From: Cyanobium sp. CZS25K | GTDB lineage: Bacteria > Cyanobacteriota > Cyanobacteriia > PCC-6307 > Cyanobiaceae | Assembly (NCBI GenBank): GCA_030373325.1 | Contig: JAUCZB010000006.1 | Coordinates: 62,001-126,000, forward strand | Direction of reading: 5' to 3' | Length of the DNA stretch: 64,000 nucleotides | In this document: positions 10,697-22,497 of the stretch, in pieces | Position numbering within the stretch: position 1 is the stretch's first letter | Layout of the letters: the number at the start of each line of letters is the position of its first letter | The notes under the pieces: generated by a model | What the model saw: the letters and a program-made list of their open reading frames with translations, nothing else | The model's database searches: none | Told to the model about the DNA's origin: nothing | Position numbers and translations under genes: made by a program

Positions 10697-10788
10697 GGGA
10701 GAGGTGGTTATGGGTGGGAAAGCCTATGGAATTTGCGACGCCATCGGCGTCTTCCTGCCGAACCGGGCCGCTCCTCTGGGATCCGGGC

Positions 10789-11064
10789 TCAGCCTCCGGC
10801 GACCGCCGGCACGATGCTCACCTCGTCACCGTCGCTGAGAACGGTGGCCTGGTTGTCGAGGAAGCGGATGTCCTCGCTGTTCACATAGAGATTGAGGAAG
10901 CGACGCAGCTTGCCGTTCTCATCGCAGAGGCGGGCCTGGATGCCGGGGTAGCGGCCTTCGAGGGCCTGGAGCAGGGCATCGATACTGGAGGCCTCAAGGC
11001 TGACGCTGGCCTCGTCGTTGGTGAATTTCTGCAGGGGGGTAGGGATCAGAACCTGGATGGCCAT
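10789..11064 (-). CDS. ThiS/MoaD-like ubiquitin-fold sulfur carrier protein
   Basis: 91 aa, [42 protein letters not shown]...[16 protein letters not shown] with C-terminal Gly-Gly. Confidence 0.85.
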   Translation of the reverse strand: MAIQVLIPTPLQKFTNDEASVSLEASSIDALLQALEGRYPGIQARLCDENGKLRRFLNLYVNSEDIRFLDNQATVLSDGDEVSIVPAVAGG

Positions 11065-11102
11065 GGAGAACGTCGGTGGAGCGAGGGAGGGACGGGGGGA
11101 AT

Positions 11103-12383
11103 TCAGGCCTTGGCGGCCGTGCTGGCGTGGGAGGCCTGGGCCTTCTCCCAGGCGGCATTGAAACTGGCCAGCTGGGGCTCGATCGTGAAGGGGGCGCCGA
11201 TGGAGGAGGCGATCGCTTCGGTGGTCTTGAGGCCGTTGCCGGTGATGTAGGCGACGGTGGTTTCGGAGGGGTCGATCTTTCCCTGTTCCACCAGTTTCTT
11301 GAGCACGGCGATGGTGGTGCCTCCGGCGGTTTCGGTGAACACCCCCTCCATCTCGGCCAGCAGCTTGATGCCGTCGATGATCTCCTCGTCGCTGACCGCG
11401 GCGATGCTGCCGCCGGTGCGGTTGGCGATATCGATGGCGTAGGGACCGTCGGCGGGGTTGCCGATGGCGATCGACTTGGCGATGGTGTTGGGCTTCACCG
11501 GGGTGATGAAGTCGCGGCCGGCGGCGAAGGCCTGGGCAATGGGGGAGCAGCCTTCAGCCTGGGCGCCACTGAAGCGCACCGGCTTCTCCTCGACGAGGCC
11601 CACCTTGATGAACTCGTCGAAGCCCTTGCGGATCTTGGTGAACAGGGAGCCGGAGGCCAGGGGCGCCACGATGTGGTCGGGAAGCTGCCAACCGAGCTGC
11701 TCGATCACTTCGTAGCCGAGGGTCTTGGAGCCCTCGGAGTAGTAAGGGCGCAGGTTGATGTTGACGAAGCCCCAGCCGTAGGTGTTGGCCACCTCGGAGC
11801 AGAGCCGGTTGACCTGGTCGTAGTTGCCCTTCACCGCCATCAGGGTGGGGTTGTAGACGAGGGTGCCCAGCACCTTGCCCAGTTCGAGATCGCTGGGGAT
11901 GAACACGCAGCACTCCAAACCGGCGTGGGCGGCGATCGCGGCGGTGGAATTGGCGAGGTTGCCGGTGGATGCGCAGCTGACGGTGGTGAAGCCCAGCTCG
12001 CGGGCCCGGGTGAGGGCCACCGACACGACCCGGTCCTTGAAGGACAGGGTCGGCATGTTGACGCCGTCGTTCTTGATGTAGAGAGAAGAAAGGCCGAGAC
12101 GCCTGGCGAGACGGTCCGCCTTGAGCAGAGGGGTGAAGCCGGTACCGACATCGATCGGTTCGCCCTCGACGGGAAGGAACTCCCGGTAGCGCCAGATCGA
12201 GGTGGGGCCGGCCTCGATGGTGGCGCGGCTCACCCGGCTGCGGATGGCGTCGTAGTCGTAGACCACCTCGAGCGGGCCGAAGCAGACGTCTTCGCAGACG
12301 TGACGCGCCCCGGCCTCATAGGGATGACCGCATTCCTTGCAGCGCAGGCCTGTGAAGGTGGAGCGGGAAAGGGTGGCGGTCAA
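11103..12383 (-). CDS. thrC: Threonine synthase
   Basis: N-terminal [45 protein letters not shown] (PLP Lys); [20 protein letters not shown] start at 12383 is a guess; the listed longer ORF is not supported upstream. Confidence 0.9.
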   Translation of the reverse strand: MTATLSRSTFTGLRCKECGHPYEAGARHVCEDVCFGPLEVVYDYDAIRSRVSRATIEAGPTSIWRYREFLPVEGEPIDVGTGFTPLLKADRLARRLGLSSLYIKNDGVNMPTLSFKDRVVSVALTRARELGFTTVSCASTGNLANSTAAIAAHAGLECCVFIPSDLELGKVLGTLVYNPTLMAVKGNYDQVNRLCSEVANTYGWGFVNINLRPYYSEGSKTLGYEVIEQLGWQLPDHIVAPLASGSLFTKIRKGFDEFIKVGLVEEKPVRFSGAQAEGCSPIAQAFAAGRDFITPVKPNTIAKSIAIGNPADGPYAIDIANRTGGSIAAVSDEEIIDGIKLLAEMEGVFTETAGGTTIAVLKKLVEQGKIDPSETTVAYITGNGLKTTEAIASSIGAPFTIEPQLASFNAAWEKAQASHASTAAKA

Positions 12384-12557
12384 GGAGGGCCCGATCACTG
12401 GGAGAAAAGCTAACAGCGGCGACCGAAACCCGCCTGTAAAGCCGACCTCCTGAGTCGGATATGGAAGGCCCTGTCCCGCTGCGGGCGTCGCGGCGGGGGA
12501 TGGGTGTGCTGGGGGACGGCCCCTTGTCGGCCGCAGGGTTCTGCCTACGCTCCGCTT

Positions 12558-15446
12558 GTGCCAGTCCCTTCCCCCCTGCCATCCCGTCTGGGGCCACGCC
12601 TGGCCGCCGGCCTGGCCATCGCCTTCGGGCTGCTGCTGGCCTTCTGGGCGGCGGCGCGCCTGGGCATCGAATGGCTCTGGTTCGCCCAGTTCGACTTCCA
12701 GGCAATCCTGGTGCGGCGCTGGATGCTGCAGATCTCGGCCTTCGTTCTGGTCTTCGGCCTGGGCCTGGCGCTGCAGCTGGCCCAGCTGCAGCGCTGCTGG
12801 CGTCTGCGGGAGCAGGGGGCCGAGGCGCCAAGGCCGAGCGAGCCCCTGCTGCGGCTGGGAAACGGCGCCCTGGTGACGATGCTGGTCGGTCTCGTGCTGC
12901 TGCTGGCGGGGGGCCTGACCTACCTGATGGTGCAGGCCCGGGGGCTGATCGCGAATCCCTTCAGTGGCGACGTGATCACCGGCTTCTTCGTGCTCCGGGA
13001 TCTCCCGCCCCTGCTGGTGGCGGGCCTGGCGGGCGGTCTGCTGCTGCCGCTGCTTTTCTGGCCCCTCAACACCCTGCGGGTCACCCTGGCGGCCGCCCTG
13101 GCGGGTTCGGCCACGGCGGTGGCGCGGGGGTGGAGCCTCTGGCTTCCGGCCCTGCTGGCCACACCCTTCGGCGAAGGGGATCCCCTCACCGGTTTCGATC
13201 TGTCGTTCACGGTGCTGCGGCTGCCGGCCCTGCGCCTGCTGCTGAGCGTCCTGCTCGCCCAGGGGGTGGTGGGTCTGGCGGCGTGCCTGCTGCTCACCAT
13301 CGGCAAGGGGCGCAGCCTGTCGGATCTGCGTTTCGATGGGCTCAGCAAGGCCCAGCAAAGGGTGCTGCAGCCCCAGGTGGCGGCCCTGGCCGTCGTGATG
13401 GCCCTCAGCAATGCCCTGGCGCCCTTCGATCTGATGGTTGAGGGCAGCGGTGTGGCCTCGGGGGCGGGCTACGTGGATCTGCACGTGCGCCTGCCGCTCC
13501 GGCTCCTGTTCGCGGTGCTGCTGCTGCTGACGGCCATCGCCCTGCTGGTGCCGCTGCCCCGGGGCTGGGTGCGGCGCGGCGCCCTGCTGCCCCTGGCCGG
13601 CACGGCCCTGCTGGTGCCCATCAGTGAGTGGGTGCTCGCACCCCTGGCCCAGCGCTTCTGGGTCCAGCCAAGGGAGCTGGTGGTGGAGGCCCCCTACCTG
13701 GAGCGCAGCATCAAGGCCACCCGCCGCGCCTTCGGCCTGGAGCACGTGCGCAACCTGCGGCTCGAACCGCGCCAGATGCTCACGGCAGAGGATCTGGCCA
13801 AGGCCCCCGGCACCCTCGACAACATCCGCCTCTGGGACAGCCAGCCCCTGCTGGCCGCGAACCGGCAGCTGCAGCAGTTGCGGCTCTTTTACTACTTTCC
13901 CTCGGCGGATGTGGATCGCTATCCGCTCCAGGGCAAGACGGCCCGCGATGGCTCCCAGCAGGTGCTGATCTCGGCCCGGGAGCTGGACAGCAGCGCCCTC
14001 CCCCCGGGCTCACGCACCTGGCTGAACCGCCATCTGGTGTTCACGAACGGGCATGGCTTCACCGTCTCGCCGGTGAATGCCTTCGGCACCGACGGCCTGC
14101 CCCTGTTCTTCGTCAAGGACCTGGGCAGCAGCGGCCGGGTGCAGGGCATTCCCGAGCTGGGCATCACCGACCAGGAGGCCCGGGCCGCCCTTCCGGTGGG
14201 CAGTCCCAGTCTCTACTTCGCCTCCGGACCCTCTCCCTACGCCATCGCCCCCACCAAGGTGAAGGAGTTCGCCTATCCGGAGGGGGAACTGAACGTCTAT
14301 ACGCACTACAACGGCACCCGGGGCATCTCCCTGGCCCATCCCCTGCAGCGGCTCAGTGCTGCGATCTACCTGCTCGAACCGCGGATGCTGTTCACAGGCT
14401 CCTTCACCGACCGGTCGCTGCTGCTGCTGCGGCGGCAGGTGAACCAACGCCTGACGGCCCTGGCACCGTTCCTGCGGTTCGAAAGCCAGCCCTACCTGGT
14501 CACCGCCCGGGTGGCCGGCACGGAGGGTTACCGGCCGGAGCAATACCAGTACTGGCTGCTGGACGGCTTCACCACCAGCCGCTCCTACCCCTACAGCGAT
14601 CCCAATCCGGCGGGCCTGCGCTACTTCCGCAACCCGGTGAAGGCGGTGGTGGATGCCCACGACGGCCGGCTCTGGCTGTACGTGAACGACGCCCGCGATC
14701 CGGTGCTTCGCACCTGGGTGCGGGCCTTCCCGGAACTGTTCCGGCCGCTTTCGGCCATGCCTCGAGCCCTGCTCGCCCACATCCGGGTGCCCAAGAGCCA
14801 GTTCGACATCCAGGCGGAGCGGCTGCTGCGCTACCACGTCACCGACGTGCGCACCTTCTACAACGGCGACGACGTCTGGTCGGTGCCCGAAGAGATCTAC
14901 GGCGAGAACAACGTGCCGGTGTCGCCGTATCACCTCACCCTGCAGCTGCCCGGCCAGCAACGCTCCGAGTTCGTGCTGCTGCTGCCCTTCACCCCCCTGC
15001 GGCGCTCCAACCTGGTGGGCTGGCTGGCGGCCCGCAACGATCCGCCCCACTACGGCGAACTGATGCTGGTGCGCTTCCCCCAGCAGCGGCTGCTGCTCGG
15101 CCCCCAGCAGATCAGCGCCCTGATCGACCAGGACCCGACGATCAGCTTCCAGTTCGGTCTCTGGAACCGGCTGGGTTCCCGGCTGTTCCGCGGCAACCTG
15201 CTCGTGTTGCCGGTGGGCGAGGGATTGCTCTACGTGGAGCCGATCTATCTGCAGTCGAAGAGCAACGACCTGCCCACCCTGGTGCGGGTGGTGGTCACGG
15301 ATGGCCAACGCTTCGTGATGGAACGCAGCCTCCGCCGGGCCCTGGAGCGGCTGGTGGACGAGGACCCCAAGGGGAAGGAGCAAGCCGCGGGCCGTCCGCC
15401 CCTGCCCCTGCCGGCAGGGACGCCGGTGCCCCTGGCGTTGCCGTGA
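12558..15446 (+). CDS. UPF0182 family large membrane protein (COG1615-type)
   Basis: Long multi-TM N-terminus then conserved soluble part (YYFPSADVDRYPLQGK...TYIVG-like blocks, GLRYFRNPVKAVVDAHDGRLWLYVNDARDPVLRTW); GTG start at 12558. Confidence 0.85.
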   Translation: MPVPSPLPSRLGPRLAAGLAIAFGLLLAFWAAARLGIEWLWFAQFDFQAILVRRWMLQISAFVLVFGLGLALQLAQLQRCWRLREQGAEAPRPSEPLLRLGNGALVTMLVGLVLLLAGGLTYLMVQARGLIANPFSGDVITGFFVLRDLPPLLVAGLAGGLLLPLLFWPLNTLRVTLAAALAGSATAVARGWSLWLPALLATPFGEGDPLTGFDLSFTVLRLPALRLLLSVLLAQGVVGLAACLLLTIGKGRSLSDLRFDGLSKAQQRVLQPQVAALAVVMALSNALAPFDLMVEGSGVASGAGYVDLHVRLPLRLLFAVLLLLTAIALLVPLPRGWVRRGALLPLAGTALLVPISEWVLAPLAQRFWVQPRELVVEAPYLERSIKATRRAFGLEHVRNLRLEPRQMLTAEDLAKAPGTLDNIRLWDSQPLLAANRQLQQLRLFYYFPSADVDRYPLQGKTARDGSQQVLISARELDSSALPPGSRTWLNRHLVFTNGHGFTVSPVNAFGTDGLPLFFVKDLGSSGRVQGIPELGITDQEARAALPVGSPSLYFASGPSPYAIAPTKVKEFAYPEGELNVYTHYNGTRGISLAHPLQRLSAAIYLLEPRMLFTGSFTDRSLLLLRRQVNQRLTALAPFLRFESQPYLVTARVAGTEGYRPEQYQYWLLDGFTTSRSYPYSDPNPAGLRYFRNPVKAVVDAHDGRLWLYVNDARDPVLRTWVRAFPELFRPLSAMPRALLAHIRVPKSQFDIQAERLLRYHVTDVRTFYNGDDVWSVPEEIYGENNVPVSPYHLTLQLPGQQRSEFVLLLPFTPLRRSNLVGWLAARNDPPHYGELMLVRFPQQRLLLGPQQISALIDQDPTISFQFGLWNRLGSRLFRGNLLVLPVGEGLLYVEPIYLQSKSNDLPTLVRVVVTDGQRFVMERSLRRALERLVDEDPKGKEQAAGRPPLPLPAGTPVPLALP

Positions 15447-15457
15447 GGGCCATGAAA

Positions 15458-15480
15458 AAGGGGGCCCAGGGGCCCCCGAA
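15458..15480 (-). terminator. Rho-independent-type terminator downstream of fba (minus strand)
   Basis: Minus strand reads GGGGGCCCCTGGGCCCCCTTTTT: GC-rich inverted repeat followed by a T run, between the convergent UPF0182 and fba genes. Confidence 0.6.
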
Positions 15481-15501
15481 GGTTGGCAAGAGGGACGCCG
15501 A

Positions 15502-16575
15502 TCAGGCGGCCACGGCGGTCTTGGGATCCAAGGCGCCCTTGGCGTAGAGGGCGGCATAGTAGTTGATGTCGCGCTGCTTGATCTTGCTGGCGTTGCCGGC
15601 GCACCAGAACTGCTGGTAACGATCCAGGCAGACCTTCTTCATGTAGGCCCGGGCGGGCTTGTTGAAGTGGCGGGGATCGAAGTTGGCGGGATCCTTGGCG
15701 GCGGCTTCCCGCACGGCCGCGGTGAAGGCGAGGCGGTTGTCGGTGTCGATGTTCACCTTGCGCACGCCGTTGCGGATGCCTTCCTGGATTTCTTCGACGG
15801 GAACGCCGTAGGTCTCGGGGATGGCACCGCCGTACTTGTTGATCATGTCCAGCCATTCCTGGGGCACGGAGCTGGAGCCATGCATCACCAGGTGGGTGTT
15901 GGGGATGGCCTTGTGGATCTCGGCAATCCGGGAGATGGCCAGCACCTCACCGGTGGGCTTGCGGGTGAACTTGTAGGCGCCGTGGCTGGTGCCAATCGCG
16001 ATGGCCAGGGCATCCACCTTGGTCTTGGCGACGAAATCAGCCGCCTCGGCGGGATCAGTGAGCAGTTGGGAGTGGTCGAGGGAGCCTTCGAAACCGTGGC
16101 CGTCCTCGGCTTCACCCTTGCCGGTTTCCAGGGAACCCAGGCAGCCCAGTTCGCCTTCCACACTCACGCCGATGGCGTGGGCCACGTCGACCACTTCCTT
16201 GGTGACGGCCACGTTGTACTCGTAGCTGGCGGGGGTCTTGGCGTCAGCCTCGAGCGAGCCGTCCATCATCACCGAGGTGAAGCCGTTGGCGGCGGCGCCA
16301 TAGCAGGTGGCGGGGCTGTTGCCGTGGTCCTGGTGCATCACCACCGGGATGTCGGGATAGGTTTCGACCGCGGCCAGGATCAGATGGCGCAGGAAGCTTT
16401 CGCCGGCGTACTGACGGGCGCCGCGGGAGGCCTGCAGGATCACCGGGCTGTCGGTTTCGTAGGCAGCCTCCATGATCGACTGCACCTGCTCCAGGTTGTT
16501 GACGTTGAAGGCAGGAATGCCGTAGCCGTTTTCTGCGGCGTGATCCAGCAGCAGCCGAAGCGGTACGAGCGCCAT
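15502..16575 (-). CDS. fba: Class II fructose-bisphosphate aldolase
   Basis: [30 protein letters not shown]...[10 protein letters not shown]...GTSHGAYKF...[17 protein letters not shown]. Confidence 0.95.
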   Translation of the reverse strand: MALVPLRLLLDHAAENGYGIPAFNVNNLEQVQSIMEAAYETDSPVILQASRGARQYAGESFLRHLILAAVETYPDIPVVMHQDHGNSPATCYGAAANGFTSVMMDGSLEADAKTPASYEYNVAVTKEVVDVAHAIGVSVEGELGCLGSLETGKGEAEDGHGFEGSLDHSQLLTDPAEAADFVAKTKVDALAIAIGTSHGAYKFTRKPTGEVLAISRIAEIHKAIPNTHLVMHGSSSVPQEWLDMINKYGGAIPETYGVPVEEIQEGIRNGVRKVNIDTDNRLAFTAAVREAAAKDPANFDPRHFNKPARAYMKKVCLDRYQQFWCAGNASKIKQRDINYYAALYAKGALDPKTAVAA

Positions 16576-16668
16576 GGGAAATCTCGCGGTATTGGGGTGG
16601 GTACGGTTACGGAGAACCGTGATCGAAGGACGGCTGGCGGGATCGTCCCGCCGGGTCTGCCGGGCAGT

Positions 16669-17763
16669 CTAGGGGATGCCCCCCAGGGTTCCGGCTCCCG
16701 AGCGGGCCCAGTCGCAGCAACGCTGGCTGGCCACCGCTTCGGCGAGACCGGGCAGCATCGGCCGGCGCTCCCGCACCGCCTGGGCCCACCAGCCCAGCAG
16801 CCGCCGCACCGGAGCAATGCGGCCGTCCTCCCAGGTGCGGCCGTAGGCCAGGGACGGATCGGCCGGGACAGGCCGCAGGGCCTCCCCGGGCCGGGCCATC
16901 CACAACTGCATCCCGTGCACGTAGTCCGCCTGGTTGCTGGAGCCCAGCACCAGGGTGGCCTCGCTGCCGTAGAGCTCGATCCAGTAGCCCCGTCCGGCCC
17001 GCGCCACCGAGGAGAGGGTGAGCTGGGCGGGCACCGGGCGGCCGCGCCGGTCCTCGAGGTCGAGCTGGATCAGGGCGCTGTCCTCGGCATCCACCACGCC
17101 CATGGCGCCGGAGCCGGGGATGGGGCGCTCGCCGATGGCGGTGCTGAGGCGGGCGGTGAGCCCCCGGCTGGGGCCGATCAGCCAGTGGAGGGTGTCGAAG
17201 GCGTGGGTGCCCAGGGCGCCGAGCACGCCGCCGCCGGCCGCCGCCTGGGAGTACCAGCTCCAGGGACGGCTGGGGTCGGCGCGGCTGCTCATCAGCCAGT
17301 CGAACTTCACCAGCCAGGGATCCCCAAGCACCCCCTGCTCCAGCAGGGCCGCCAGCTGCTGCACATGGGGCACGGCCCGGTACTCGAAATCCACCGCCAC
17401 CCCCAGGCCCCGTTCGATGGCGAGGCGCTGGAGATCCTCCACCTGGCCGGCATCGAGGGCCACCGGCTTCTCCAGCAGCAGGTGCTTGCCGGCCTCCAGG
17501 GCCGCCCGGGCCAGGGCGTGGCGCGGCTCGGGCGGGGTGGCGATCACCACCGCCTCCACGCTGGGGTCGGCCAGGAGAGCCTCGAAGTCATCGAAGCCGG
17601 GCAGCTCCGCCGCCACTCCGGCGGCCGCAACCCGCTCGGGACGGGGGTGCCAGAGGGCCACAGGTTCGGTGCCAGGGCAGTCCCGCAGGGCCGGCAGGAT
17701 CACCTTCTCACCGAAGCCGAGGCCGGCGACGGCCACCCGCAGGGGAGCGTCAGCCCGTCGCAT
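16669..17763 (-). CDS. Gfo/Idh/MocA-family oxidoreductase
   Basis: VAVAGLGFGEKVILPAL Rossmann; HLLLEKPVALDAGQ; start ATG at 17763. Confidence 0.85.
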   Translation of the reverse strand: MRRADAPLRVAVAGLGFGEKVILPALRDCPGTEPVALWHPRPERVAAAGVAAELPGFDDFEALLADPSVEAVVIATPPEPRHALARAALEAGKHLLLEKPVALDAGQVEDLQRLAIERGLGVAVDFEYRAVPHVQQLAALLEQGVLGDPWLVKFDWLMSSRADPSRPWSWYSQAAAGGGVLGALGTHAFDTLHWLIGPSRGLTARLSTAIGERPIPGSGAMGVVDAEDSALIQLDLEDRRGRPVPAQLTLSSVARAGRGYWIELYGSEATLVLGSSNQADYVHGMQLWMARPGEALRPVPADPSLAYGRTWEDGRIAPVRRLLGWWAQAVRERRPMLPGLAEAVASQRCCDWARSGAGTLGGIP

Positions 17764-18214
17764 CGGTGCTCCGGGGGGACGGTACGGGGTGGCGGGCAGC
17801 CTCACAGGCGGCGTGCAGCACCCGGATCGTGAGGTTGTCGCCGGCAGCGGCCTGCCAGGTGGCGCCCCAGCGGGGCAGGCCATTGATGGCTGTGTCGCGG
17901 TACAGCTCCTCGTCGCAGTCGAGCTGCATCACGTAAAGCTGCCCAACGGGGGGGCGAGCGTCTTGGGCCGCATCGTCGGCGGCGGCGGGCTGGAAGCGGC
18001 TGAGCACCGAGAGGCGACCCTCCCGATCGAAGCGCAGGCTGCCCGCATCCCACCACTGGCGACCTTCGGCACTGGCCGGCACCTCCTGCCAGTCGACCGG
18101 GCCGGCCAAGGCGGCGGCAGGGCCCGCCAGCCAGCAGCCCAGCATCAGCAGAAGCGCGAGCATCCGGCCCGCATGCAACCCGCCGATCGGCCGGGGGGAC
18201 CGGTCGCCCCTCAT
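17750..18214 (-). CDS. Exported conserved hypothetical protein
   Basis: Signal-peptide-like N-terminus ([22 protein letters not shown]); lies between accD and the oxidoreductase. Confidence 0.6.
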   Translation of the reverse strand: MRGDRSPRPIGGLHAGRMLALLLMLGCWLAGPAAALAGPVDWQEVPASAEGRQWWDAGSLRFDREGRLSVLSRFQPAAADDAAQDARPPVGQLYVMQLDCDEELYRDTAINGLPRWGATWQAAAGDNLTIRVLHAACEAARHPVPSPRSTDATG

Positions 18215-19101
18215 GGCGCCACGGACAGGGACGGCCGCAGACTACCATGCAGACGCAGCAGGATGGCCAGGGTGCCGCGCATCTGGGGCCTGGGAACGAT
18301 CGTGTCAACGAAGCCGTGGTCCTGCAGGTACTCGGCGGTCTGGAAGCCTTCGGGCAGCTTTTCGCCCAGGGTCTGCTCAATCACCCGTCGGCCCGCGAAA
18401 GCGATCATCGCCTTGGGCTCCGCCAGGATCAGATCCCCCAGCATGGCGAAGCTGGCGGTCACCCCACCGGTGGTGGGATGGGTGAGCAGGGGCAGATAGA
18501 GGAGTTCGGCACTGCGGTGGCGCTGCAGGGCACCGGACACCTTGGCCATCTGCATCAGGCTGAGCATCCCCTCCTGCATGCGGGCACCGCCGGAGGCGCA
18601 GACGATCAGCAGCGGGTAGCGGCGGGCAGTGGCCAGTTCGACGAGCCGGGTGAGCTTCTCGCCCACCACCGAGCCCATCGAGCCGCCCATGAAGCGGAAA
18701 TCCATCACCCCCAGGGCCAGGGGCATGCCCTCCAGGCGGCAGAGGCCGGTGACCACCGCATCCCGCAGGCCCGTGGCCCGCTGGCTGTCCCGCAGCCGGT
18801 CGGCATAGCTGCGGCGGTCCTTGAAGGCGAGGGGGTCGGTGGGGGCGAGGTCGGCATCGATGGGCTCGAAGCTGCCCTCATCGGCGATCAGGCGGATGCG
18901 CTCGCTGCTGTCGATGCGGTGGTGGTGGCCACAGCCCTTGCAAACGCTGGCATTGGCCACCAGATCCTTGCGATACACCACCAGGCCGCACTCGGCGCAC
19001 TTGCTCCAGAGGCCATCCCCCTCGTCGGCTTCAGGCCCCTTGCTGGCCCGCACGGCGGGAGCGTTCTTGCGGCGATCGGCGAACCAGTCGAACAGGGACA
19101 T
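18211..19101 (-). CDS. accD: Acetyl-CoA carboxylase carboxyltransferase subunit beta
   Basis: [12 protein letters not shown]...[46 protein letters not shown]. Confidence 0.95.
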   Translation of the reverse strand: MSLFDWFADRRKNAPAVRASKGPEADEGDGLWSKCAECGLVVYRKDLVANASVCKGCGHHHRIDSSERIRLIADEGSFEPIDADLAPTDPLAFKDRRSYADRLRDSQRATGLRDAVVTGLCRLEGMPLALGVMDFRFMGGSMGSVVGEKLTRLVELATARRYPLLIVCASGGARMQEGMLSLMQMAKVSGALQRHRSAELLYLPLLTHPTTGGVTASFAMLGDLILAEPKAMIAFAGRRVIEQTLGEKLPEGFQTAEYLQDHGFVDTIVPRPQMRGTLAILLRLHGSLRPSLSVAP

Positions 19102-19140
19102 GGGGCGTCGGAAGCAACGGGGAACAGGGACCAACCGCCA

Positions 19141-19992
19141 TTAAAGACCCAGGCCCCACAGCCTCAACCAGGGCCCATGGCCACTGATCCAGACCGCCAG
19201 GGCAGCGGCGGCGAGGAAGGGGCCGAAGGGGAAGGGCTGCTGACGGCCGAGCCGGCCGGTGAGGCGGGCGACGCCACCGATGAGGGCACCACCGAGGACG
19301 GAGAGGCTGACGGCCAGGGCCAGGCCCACCGGTCCGAGCCAGGCCCCCATCAGGGCCGCCAGCTTGGCGTCCCCCAGCCCCAGGGCCGGCCGGCCCATCG
19401 CCTTCTCGGCCAGGGAGCTGAGCCCCTCGAAAGCCAGCAGACCGCCCGCCACGGCCAGCAGGTGGGAGAAGAGCAGTTCCCTGCCCACCGCCGCCCCCTG
19501 GTGGAAGCCAAGGCCCGCGGTGACCGCCAGACCGAGCACAACTCCCCAGCGGCAGAGCGGTTCCGGCAGCCACAGACTGTCCAGGTCGATCAGGGCCAGG
19601 GGCAGCAGCCAGCTGGCCAGCAGCCAGCCGGCCCCCAGCAGCAGCCAGGGACTGGGATCGGGGCCCATCCCAGCGGGCCGGGCAAAGAGCATGGCCACCC
19701 AGAGTCCGGCGGTGAGCAGCTCCACCAGGGGGTAACGGACGGCGATGGCGGCGTGGCAGTGGCGGCAGCGACCGCGCAGCAGGAGCCAACTCAGCAGCGG
19801 CAGATTCTCGAACCAGGCCAGGGAGGCGCCACAGCGGGGGCAATGGCTGCCGGGGAAGACCAGCGACTCCTCCCGCGGCAACCGCCACACCACCACGTTC
19901 AGGAAGCTGCCGATGCAGGCGCCGGCCAGGGCCACGAAGGGGGCCAGCAACGGCAGCAAATCCGTTGGGTAGAGAAAGGCGGCGGTGCTCAT
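19141..19992 (-). CDS. pilD: Prepilin peptidase (type 4, PilD-like)
   Basis: GSFLNVVVWRLPREES; CPRC...CRHC; ALIDLDS; GLGDAKLAALMGAWLG. Confidence 0.9.
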   Translation of the reverse strand: MSTAAFLYPTDLLPLLAPFVALAGACIGSFLNVVVWRLPREESLVFPGSHCPRCGASLAWFENLPLLSWLLLRGRCRHCHAAIAVRYPLVELLTAGLWVAMLFARPAGMGPDPSPWLLLGAGWLLASWLLPLALIDLDSLWLPEPLCRWGVVLGLAVTAGLGFHQGAAVGRELLFSHLLAVAGGLLAFEGLSSLAEKAMGRPALGLGDAKLAALMGAWLGPVGLALAVSLSVLGGALIGGVARLTGRLGRQQPFPFGPFLAAAALAVWISGHGPWLRLWGLGL

Positions 19993-20351
19993 GGCAGCGG
20001 GCGAGTGGCTCCCCCCCGGGCATTGCGGCCCCGGGCCGACCTGGGCCGCAGCAGCTCCATCGGCACAAACTGCTCCTCCGGCAACAGAATCGGGGCCTCG
20101 AACACCACCCGGCCCTGGGGACCGGCGCCGAGAAGTACCACTCCCATCGGCTCGGGGGCCGTGGGACACGACTCCAGAAAACGGAAGTAGACCCGCCGTG
20201 ACTGGCGGAGCAACTCAGCGCTGTTGATGCGATCGAGACGCAGCGAACCCTGGGACGGAGATCCCGAGGACTCGCCACCACGGATCCGGAACGAGGGGCT
20301 GCCGGATCCGGACGGGTTGATGGTGGGGGGCTGGGCGGTGATGGGATTCAC
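19989..20351 (-). CDS. Conserved hypothetical protein
   Basis: Intact 120-aa ORF overlapping the prepilin peptidase start by 4 bp. Confidence 0.5.
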   Translation of the reverse strand: MNPITAQPPTINPSGSGSPSFRIRGGESSGSPSQGSLRLDRINSAELLRQSRRVYFRFLESCPTAPEPMGVVLLGAGPQGRVVFEAPILLPEEQFVPMELLRPRSARGRNARGGATRPLP

Positions 20352-20403
20352 CGATTCCTTTCGGGGGATCTTAGGGCCGAAAGGAAGATCAAGAGACTGA
20401 TCT

Positions 20404-21306
20404 TCAGCTGAGTTTCTTCTGCTCCTCGATCATCTTGTGGATGATCGGAGTGAGGATGATCTCCATCGCGAAGCCCATCTTGCCGCCGTTCACCACGATG
20501 CTGGTGGGGCTCGACATGAAGGAATCGTGGATCATGCGCAGCAGGTAGGAGAAATCGATGCCCCACTTCTCACGGGCGCCCTTGCGGAAATGGATGATGA
20601 CGAAGCTCTCGTCGGGGCTGGGGATGTTGCGGCAGATGAAGGGGTTGGAGGTGTCAACCGTGGGCACCCGCTGGAAGTTGATGTCGGTGCGGCTGAACTG
20701 GGGGCAGATGTGGTTGATGTAATCGGGCATGCGGCGCAGGATCGTGTCGACGATCGCCTCGGCCGAGTAGCCCCGCTCGGCGTTGTCGCGGGAGATCTTC
20801 TGGATCCACTCCAGGTTGGCGATCGGCACCACACCGATCAGCAGATCCACCATCGCGGCCACGTCGTAGCCATCGCCCACCACGCCGCCGTGCAGGCCTT
20901 CGTAGAAGAGGAGCTGGGTGCCCGAGGGGATCGGCTCCCATGGGGTGAACTGACCAGGCTCGAGGCTGGTGCCGAGGCGGGCGTTGTGCTCAGCCGCCTC
21001 CTCCACCGAGTGGAGGTAGTAGCGGCGGTCACCGCTGCCGGTTTCGCTGTAGGTGCGGAACAGCTCCTCGAGCTTGTCGAAGATGTTGGCCTCGGGGCCG
21101 AAGTGGGAGAAGTTCTCGCCGCGGGCCTGGGCCTCGGCCATCGCCTGCTTCATCGGGCCCCGCTCGAAGCGGTGGAAGCTGTCGCCTTCCACCACCGCCG
21201 GGATGATGCCCTCGCGGGAGAAGATGTGCTCGAAGGCCCGTTTGACGGTGCTGGTCCCCGCTCCCGAGGAACCGGTGACAGCCACGACCGGGTGACGCTT
21301 CGACAT
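20404..21306 (-). CDS. prk: Phosphoribulokinase (class I/bacterial-type)
   Basis: MSKRHPVVAVTGSSGAGTSTVKRAFEHIFSREG...VVEGDSFHRF...NFQRVPTVDTSNPFICRNIPSPDESFVIIHFRKG. Confidence 0.85.
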   Translation of the reverse strand: MSKRHPVVAVTGSSGAGTSTVKRAFEHIFSREGIIPAVVEGDSFHRFERGPMKQAMAEAQARGENFSHFGPEANIFDKLEELFRTYSETGSGDRRYYLHSVEEAAEHNARLGTSLEPGQFTPWEPIPSGTQLLFYEGLHGGVVGDGYDVAAMVDLLIGVVPIANLEWIQKISRDNAERGYSAEAIVDTILRRMPDYINHICPQFSRTDINFQRVPTVDTSNPFICRNIPSPDESFVIIHFRKGAREKWGIDFSYLLRMIHDSFMSSPTSIVVNGGKMGFAMEIILTPIIHKMIEEQKKLS

Positions 21307-21385
21307 CGACGCAGGGGGGTTCAGAGGTTGTGAGTTTGGCAGGTCGCCGGTCCGCGCCCCCTGCGGCCGTCATCGGAAGGGGGGT

Positions 21386-22468
<1,083 letters not shown>

Positions 22469-22497
22469 CGCTGGGTGGGGCCGGGCAGCAGGCGAGG

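Noticed and set aside
11210-11220. GCGATCGC octamers (also seen near 3848, 26400, 29060, 39650, 45690, 45943) as operator sites
   Set aside because: These match HIP1, a widespread cyanobacterial palindrome, mostly inside coding regions
12384-13745. Upstream N-terminal extension of the thrC ORF in the track (880 aa)
   Set aside because: The added residues are low-complexity and antisense to the UPF0182 gene; ThrC homology begins at about 12383
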